Source of the DNA: Streptomyces olindensis
Lineage (GTDB): Bacteria; Actinomycetota; Actinomycetes; Streptomycetales; Streptomycetaceae
Reading direction: 5' to 3'
Length of the DNA stretch: 64,000 nucleotides
Assembly: GCA_000696115.1 (NCBI GenBank)
Contig: JJOH01000019.1
Coordinates: 1 to 64,000 of the forward strand
Within the stretch, counting starts at the first letter, position 1, and each line of letters opens with the position of its first letter. Below are positions 60,901 through 64,000 of this stretch, one piece after another. The translations under genes and the position numbers were made by a program. The notes beneath the pieces were generated by a model that saw only the letters and a list, made by a program, of their open reading frames with translations, did no database searches and was not told where the DNA came from.

Positions 60901-62489
60901 CGGCCCCGATATCCCGGCGCGATCTCGGGGTGTTCGTACCACTCGACTTCTCGCACCGCCCGCAGTCGTTCCCGCAGCTTGGCCTGTTCCGCCATGAGCT
61001 GGTGCCGCTGGGCATGCTGGGCTTCAATACGCTGCTGAAGTCTGTCGGGGTCCGTGGTGGCGTTCAGATGTGCAAGGGCTCCGAGCGACTGGCGCAGATC
61101 AGAGCTGCCGCCTTGCCAATGATCTCGCTGGATGACGCACATGCTGCGCAGCTTGGCGGGCAGCTGGTCTCGCAGCACCTTCAAGGCCTGACCCTTTTCG
61201 CTGGTGACCAGGACTCGTTTCCCGTCCGCGAGGAGCGCTGCGATCAGGTTGCTGATCGTGTGGGTCTTTCCGGTCCCCGGCGGTCCCTGAACGACCACAC
61301 TGGTGTCGCGCTGCAGCCTGTGTAGGACATCCAGCTGCGCGGTATTGGTGACCATCGGGAACAATGGTTCGGGACCGAGTGCCGGCGGCACGGCACCGCT
61401 CCTGCTCTGCCAGGCCATACGCTGCTCTGGTTCGAGGTCGTACAACAGCTGCGCCAGTCCCAAAGGAGCCTGAGTTCCGGGACGCTTCAAGGTGCGGGCC
61501 ATGCTTTCGAAGAAGCCCAGTACCGAGCGCTGGCCGTGCTCGCGCAGGATGAGCGCCGGCGCATGATGCAGTGTGCGCGCCTGCGGCTCCGCGGTGAGGT
61601 CGGGGTGCTCCCCGCTCGCGTCGAACGGAAGCGTTCGTTCGACTCCGAAGGCTCGCTGTGACCAGGAGCGCAAGGCTTCGATCGCCCGGTCCGAAAGCGG
61701 GTGGAAGGCGGCGTCATCCACGTCGGAGCGCACGACCCCCAGCAGCTCCGAGGTGTAGCCGTCAGATTCGCTGAGGAACTCCGTGTCTTCCAGGCGGCCG
61801 GACTGTCCCGGCACCAGGGACACAGCAATGTTGACCGAATTCGGGTCAACCGTGAGGGTAACGGGTGCGGTCACTATGTGCCTGCGCACCCGAGCCGAAG
61901 GGCGCTCGGCACCCAACTGCAAGAGCCCGACCGCAAGGACGACTTCGAACGTGTCACCGTCCTGCTGGATCTTCTTGGCCATCCGGTACAGCTGCTGATG
62001 CAGACGGCGCTGAGGCTCGGCCTCCAGCTCCTGCTGCGCCCAACGCCTCCATCGGCGGGCCCAGGCCTCGTAGGCCGTGCGCGCCTCCGACGTGCCGATG
62101 TCCAACGCCTTTGGGACCTCACCATGGTCGGCTGCGGGAACTTCGGCCTGCTCGCCGTCGATCGAAATGTCGTCAGTCAGCTCGGGAGGCTCCGCTGCGG
62201 GAGTGGCTGCGGCCTCGACCGATACCCGGCCCTCCAGCACGGCAGGCAACCGTGGTGGTTCAAGCGGCGGACGGTGCTTGACCACCATGATCCGTGAGTC
62301 GGCATCCTGGGAACGGCGGACGAGTCCTTGAGGCACCTCCGCGAACCACACCATCTCCGAGTACTTGGCGCAGTTCCTGACGGGCCGGGAAGCGGCGCCC
62401 CGCACCAGCTCCTGCAGACAGTCGACCAACACACGAGTGTCGCGAATGGCCTTGGGATCGCTGCCATCGCGTACCGCCGGGCGGGCCAT
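57906..62489 (-). CDS. UPF1-like superfamily 1 helicase with C-terminal PD-(D/E)xK nuclease
   Basis: A 1527-residue protein from the ATG at 62489, which overlaps a small upstream ORF stop (TGATG). After a roughly 380-residue N-terminal region come SF1 motifs: Walker A VVQGPPGTGKTHTISNLI (about 398-408), a long insert with coiled coil (470-505), Walker B VIVDEASQVG (about 1085), GDDRQ (about 1108), LTEHFRCMPE (about 1166), EEFQGDQRDVILLSM (about 1288) and NVAASRARDQ (about 1320). Residues about 1390-1500 form a Vsr/DUF559-like nuclease: GKYIDLVVVG, LAVECDGSPYH, RAGWTFWRVRSS. Such helicase-nuclease fusions occur in bacterial defence islands. Confidence 0.88.
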   Translation of the reverse strand: MARPAVRDGSDPKAIRDTRVLVDCLQELVRGAASRPVRNCAKYSEMVWFAEVPQGLVRRSQDADSRIMVVKHRPPLEPPRLPAVLEGRVSVEAAATPAAEPPELTDDISIDGEQAEVPAADHGEVPKALDIGTSEARTAYEAWARRWRRWAQQELEAEPQRRLHQQLYRMAKKIQQDGDTFEVVLAVGLLQLGAERPSARVRRHIVTAPVTLTVDPNSVNIAVSLVPGQSGRLEDTEFLSESDGYTSELLGVVRSDVDDAAFHPLSDRAIEALRSWSQRAFGVERTLPFDASGEHPDLTAEPQARTLHHAPALILREHGQRSVLGFFESMARTLKRPGTQAPLGLAQLLYDLEPEQRMAWQSRSGAVPPALGPEPLFPMVTNTAQLDVLHRLQRDTSVVVQGPPGTGKTHTISNLIAALLADGKRVLVTSEKGQALKVLRDQLPAKLRSMCVIQRDHWQGGSSDLRQSLGALAHLNATTDPDRLQQRIEAQHAQRHQLMAEQAKLRERLRAVREVEWYEHPEIAPGYRGRLDEIVQAVQRGTTEYQWMPRLPAQPEQLPPLNTDEAQRLWLLVTMHGPGILDAHVHYCPDPATLPNPADVARGIKELEAAEGSLGPEPVTLLAQTLADHGDAELSVLETLLEQAQQALQSVGLSADPASWHEEVWSTRALQDGIARRWQQMWDSIRNASQRAQQTQKEIAAASFLEVEIPQLSESEEKELLVSGRNVEQYVLQGGALKKRWPRPAVLKQARVLLEQCRVEGMAPTGRDQIAAVVRHLEMRAHARTLRGRWAGVGSTVGQDTAELLVSELLDRAAVLQAVDTCVEVIRQVHTTVLANGIPASVTTPEQWQDIRHATARARQLLQVRTAGRQLEELLADLPEPQPHAVEELQHAASAAASRDAQAYARAVDALAAAYQREADRRETSKLFQRLSEAHPELALAFAADPLTAHWRARFTDLPQAWAWRQAQDFLDTHLLPGREDQLEGELAQIEVRLKSLVEQLVCDRAALHCVRRMTTKHKQALAAYASAIANAGQGTTDYGKRHQRHARSAMQTAQGAVPAWIMPLRQVAETISPEPDSFDVVIVDEASQVGLNGLLLLWLAPRIIVVGDDRQCAPFYTGSRHDRITQIFDERMAALEPWQREGFDPKSNLYELLSSRFTEVIRLTEHFRCMPEIIKWSSMQFYPDNQLILLRQHGSDRLPPLKVVHVQEGHCEGRRDKLINRPEAEAVVGQLHRLTQDPAYADRSMGVIILRQGAQTRLVQDLVNERIDMPARERHNILVGTPEEFQGDQRDVILLSMVVDGANVIAATGRHHERRFNVAASRARDQMWLFHSMTADQLSSKDLRHSLLTYMQSPPPPYTHAHQPTNVSPDHHCEPFDSLFEQRVFLSIKERGYDVVPQWEVNGKYIDLVVVGDHGRLAVECDGSPYHSDRQQIHDDAERERELRRAGWTFWRVRSSAFALSPEEALAPLWQRLTDLGIHPRGTAEVSTDDTEPQTSWTPVGLADAEPDDEDLDPYDGELDDESEAA

Positions 62490-62707
62490 CACATCCCCCA
62501 AACGCCTGCCACCGTGACAAGCCTTTCAGAATCCGTGACCTCCATAAGCCAGGCAATGCGGCAAGCTTCAACTACGGCCGTTTCTGGCCATGCAAGCAGC
62601 ACATCTTGGGTCACCGAGCAGACGGCGCTGAACGTGATCCTGCAGCCGCCGTTCGGGTCGTCCTCAGGATGGTTCACGGCAGCTGGGGAGGTGTGCCGTC
62701 GCCTCAC
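62489..62707 (-). CDS. Small ORF coupled to the helicase, 72 residues
   Basis: GTG at 62707, stop TGA overlapping the helicase ATG (TGATG). The product has a protein-like C-terminal half (RITFSAVCSVTQDVLLAWPE, then AVVEACRIAWLMEVTDSERL). No ribosome site precedes this GTG. A GTG at about 62726 with AAAGGAG ten bases ahead opens a frame that ends after seven codons at the same spot, so a one-base frameshift, or coupling through a leader peptide, is possible. The family is unknown. Confidence 0.45.
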   Translation of the reverse strand: MRRRHTSPAAVNHPEDDPNGGCRITFSAVCSVTQDVLLAWPETAVVEACRIAWLMEVTDSERLVTVAGVWGM

Positions 62708-63245
62708 TTGCTCTGGTCAGGGGTCACAGCGGTACCACTCCTTTCGTGATCCGGTCCGGTTCACCACCAGCTGCGACGACTTCGCTCGTGAGACAGGCCA
62801 CGATCTGGTCGCCAGCCGCCTCCCCCTGGCCGACAGGCAGTAGTCCCGGTCATCGGGTTCGCCCTCGGCCACCCGGCCACCGCGTCCTTGGCCGCCGTAC
62901 TCGCGCAGCGCCTCCCATGGCACCACCGGCGGCGTACCGGACAGGGCACCGACATGGGCGGCCGAGGCAATGCGGCACAGTCGCACCCAGCGCACACTGT
63001 TCTGCGCGAGCAGCACGACGCGCAGCGGTGGTTCAATCAAGGGACCACATCCGAACGCATCAGCGATCCTCAAGGAGGCTGGACGGCGTCCAAAACAGGG
63101 CACCATCCCCTCAGCTCCCCACTCACACGGGGCAGTTAGAAGAGATCGCCTCTGCACGCCGCAGCGATTCGAGCCGAGTGGACGACTGACGACCTGAAGA
63201 TCGAACGTCACTTCTCGTAACGGCCGAGCCTCTTGTCGGTCACTG
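62708..63245. other. Region upstream of the helicase operon
   Basis: Contains AAAGGAG near 62740, probably the first ribosome site of the operon, and presumably its promoter. Open frames up to 164 codons exist on the minus strand (62717-63211), but their composition does not look like protein and none has a domain I know. Confidence 0.35.
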
Positions 63246-63962
63246 TCAGCTCTCCGAGCTCAGCAACATCGTCCGGTCGGCCGTCGGCCGCTGTCGCCGA
63301 CCCCTCTTCGGTAGCAGCTCCCAGTAAAGATCTCCAGAAGCGAGAGCCACCCCCCAGGAGGAGACCAACGCCGCCAGCCGATCGAGCACGTGGGACAGAG
63401 CAGCAGGAGCAAGCCCGCATTCGTGTGCGATCCGGTCCACCTCGACGCACCCACGCCCGGTCGAGGAATCCGCGTGCGCCGCAAGACAGAGGGCGACCAG
63501 TCGCAGACTCGGATCACCATCGCCCACACAGCCGTCTCCCGCCATACGCAGCGCCCAGTCAGCCGCGCGCCTGCGGTCCGGTCGTGCGGGTGCGAGCAAC
63601 ACGTCGTCAAGGATCCGGGCAACCACCACCCTGCCACCGGCACCCGGGACAGTCGGCGCTCTGTGGAGCCACCGCGCCTGCTCCAGCTCCTTCCACGGGC
63701 GCGGATCGCGATCGAGGCGAAGACTGCGCAGGACTCCGACCGGCAAACGCACCCGTCCCTCGGAGTCCATACGCAGCACGCACTGCACAGCAAGGAGCCG
63801 GGCCGCGGCCCCGGCGTGGCTCGGCAGGGTTGCCGCCAAATAACTGAGCATCTCGCGTACCCGAATCTGGTCACCCGGCCCCTTGGGACGTCGGCCGCGA
63901 CGACGACTCGAAGCCCCGTCCGGCAACGTCGCGGCCGCAGACAGGAAGGTTTCCGGAACCAC
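63246..63962 (-). CDS. Hypothetical protein with winged-helix-like C-terminal part
   Basis: About 238 residues from GTG 63962; the frame stays open to the window edge, so the true start may lie outside. The N-terminal part is basic (RRRGRRPKGPGDQIRVREML). The C-terminal half GRGCVEVDRIAHECGLAPAA then LSHVLDRLAALVSSWG reads like a helix-turn-helix with a following wing. It may be a DNA-binding protein of a mobile or defence island. It runs in the same direction as the helicase, 540 bases ahead of it. Function is unknown. Confidence 0.55.
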   Translation of the reverse strand: MVPETFLSAAATLPDGASSRRRGRRPKGPGDQIRVREMLSYLAATLPSHAGAAARLLAVQCVLRMDSEGRVRLPVGVLRSLRLDRDPRPWKELEQARWLHRAPTVPGAGGRVVVARILDDVLLAPARPDRRRAADWALRMAGDGCVGDGDPSLRLVALCLAAHADSSTGRGCVEVDRIAHECGLAPAALSHVLDRLAALVSSWGVALASGDLYWELLPKRGRRQRPTADRTMLLSSES

Positions 63963-64000
63963 GGCCGCCTGCTCGGTCGCCGACGCGCAGGCCGTACACG

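Noticed and set aside
62717..63211. 164-codon minus-strand frame upstream of the helicase operon
   Set aside because: Arginine/cysteine-rich with no domain and no ribosome site at a usable distance. It is more likely non-coding promoter DNA.

Overview
The window is a stretch of high-GC actinobacterial chromosome, almost certainly Streptomyces or a close relative. Signs are the heavy G/C third-position bias, many GTG starts overlapping the previous stop (GTGA, ATGA, TGATG), a mycothione reductase, a decayed sporulation-type YtfJ gene and many LysR/TetR/MarR regulators beside catabolic operons. No rRNA, tRNA, CRISPR array or intact insertion sequence was seen.

Layout. 1-7.73 kb (minus strand): a myo-inositol catabolic operon iolC - LacD/DeoC-type aldolase - iolB - iolD - mmsA/iolA - sugar porter - iolG-like (cut by the window edge), with a promoter and palindromic operator at 7.79-7.85 kb. 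7.85-10.23 kb: gene rubble (mmsA 5' fragment, frameshifted response-regulator-like gene, ABM-domain fragment) around one intact marR gene. 10.23-14.44 kb: a 33-residue peptide gene, an ABC ATPase and FtsX-like permease, and a divergent histidine kinase that has lost its response regulator. 14.44-16.73 kb: more rubble, then a secreted tripeptidyl-aminopeptidase-like S33 hydrolase. Its promoter carries the same paired palindromes as the kinase promoter.

16.8-27.7 kb: a catabolic cluster on the minus strand (two fumarylacetoacetate-hydrolase-family enzymes, cyclase, FAD monooxygenase, amidohydrolase, two-domain extradiol dioxygenase, SDR, 3-oxoacid CoA-transferase A/B) with a divergent LysR gene and an MFS transporter. 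It reads as hydroxylation, ring cleavage, C-C hydrolysis and CoA activation of an aromatic compound; the substrate is unknown. 27.7-29.3 kb is decayed and contains two 5'-truncated genes joined head to head. 29.5-36.9 kb: an MmpL exporter, an aldo/keto reductase with divergent TetR, and a complete P450 - ferredoxin - ferredoxin reductase operon with divergent TetR.

37-44 kb: an aldo/keto reductase remnant, a secreted protein, a lipoprotein, a large HTH - nSTAND ATPase - transmembrane - WD40 protein and a YtfJ remnant. 43.9-48.0 kb: an ABM-domain protein, DinB-like protein, SDR, OsmC and dihydrolipoyl dehydrogenase. 48.2-56.5 kb: a seven-gene thiol/redox operon (ADH, amine oxidase, mycothione reductase, thioredoxin, DUF2630, FrnE-like, NhaA-DsbA fusion) with a divergent LysR that has two suggestively placed cysteines.

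57.0-62.7 kb: the most striking locus. A 1527-residue UPF1-like SF1 helicase with a C-terminal PD-(D/E)xK nuclease is translationally coupled to a HEPN-like/AbiJ-like protein downstream and possibly to a 72-residue ORF upstream. It looks like an uncharacterised defence or conflict system. A hypothetical winged-helix-like gene runs towards the right edge.
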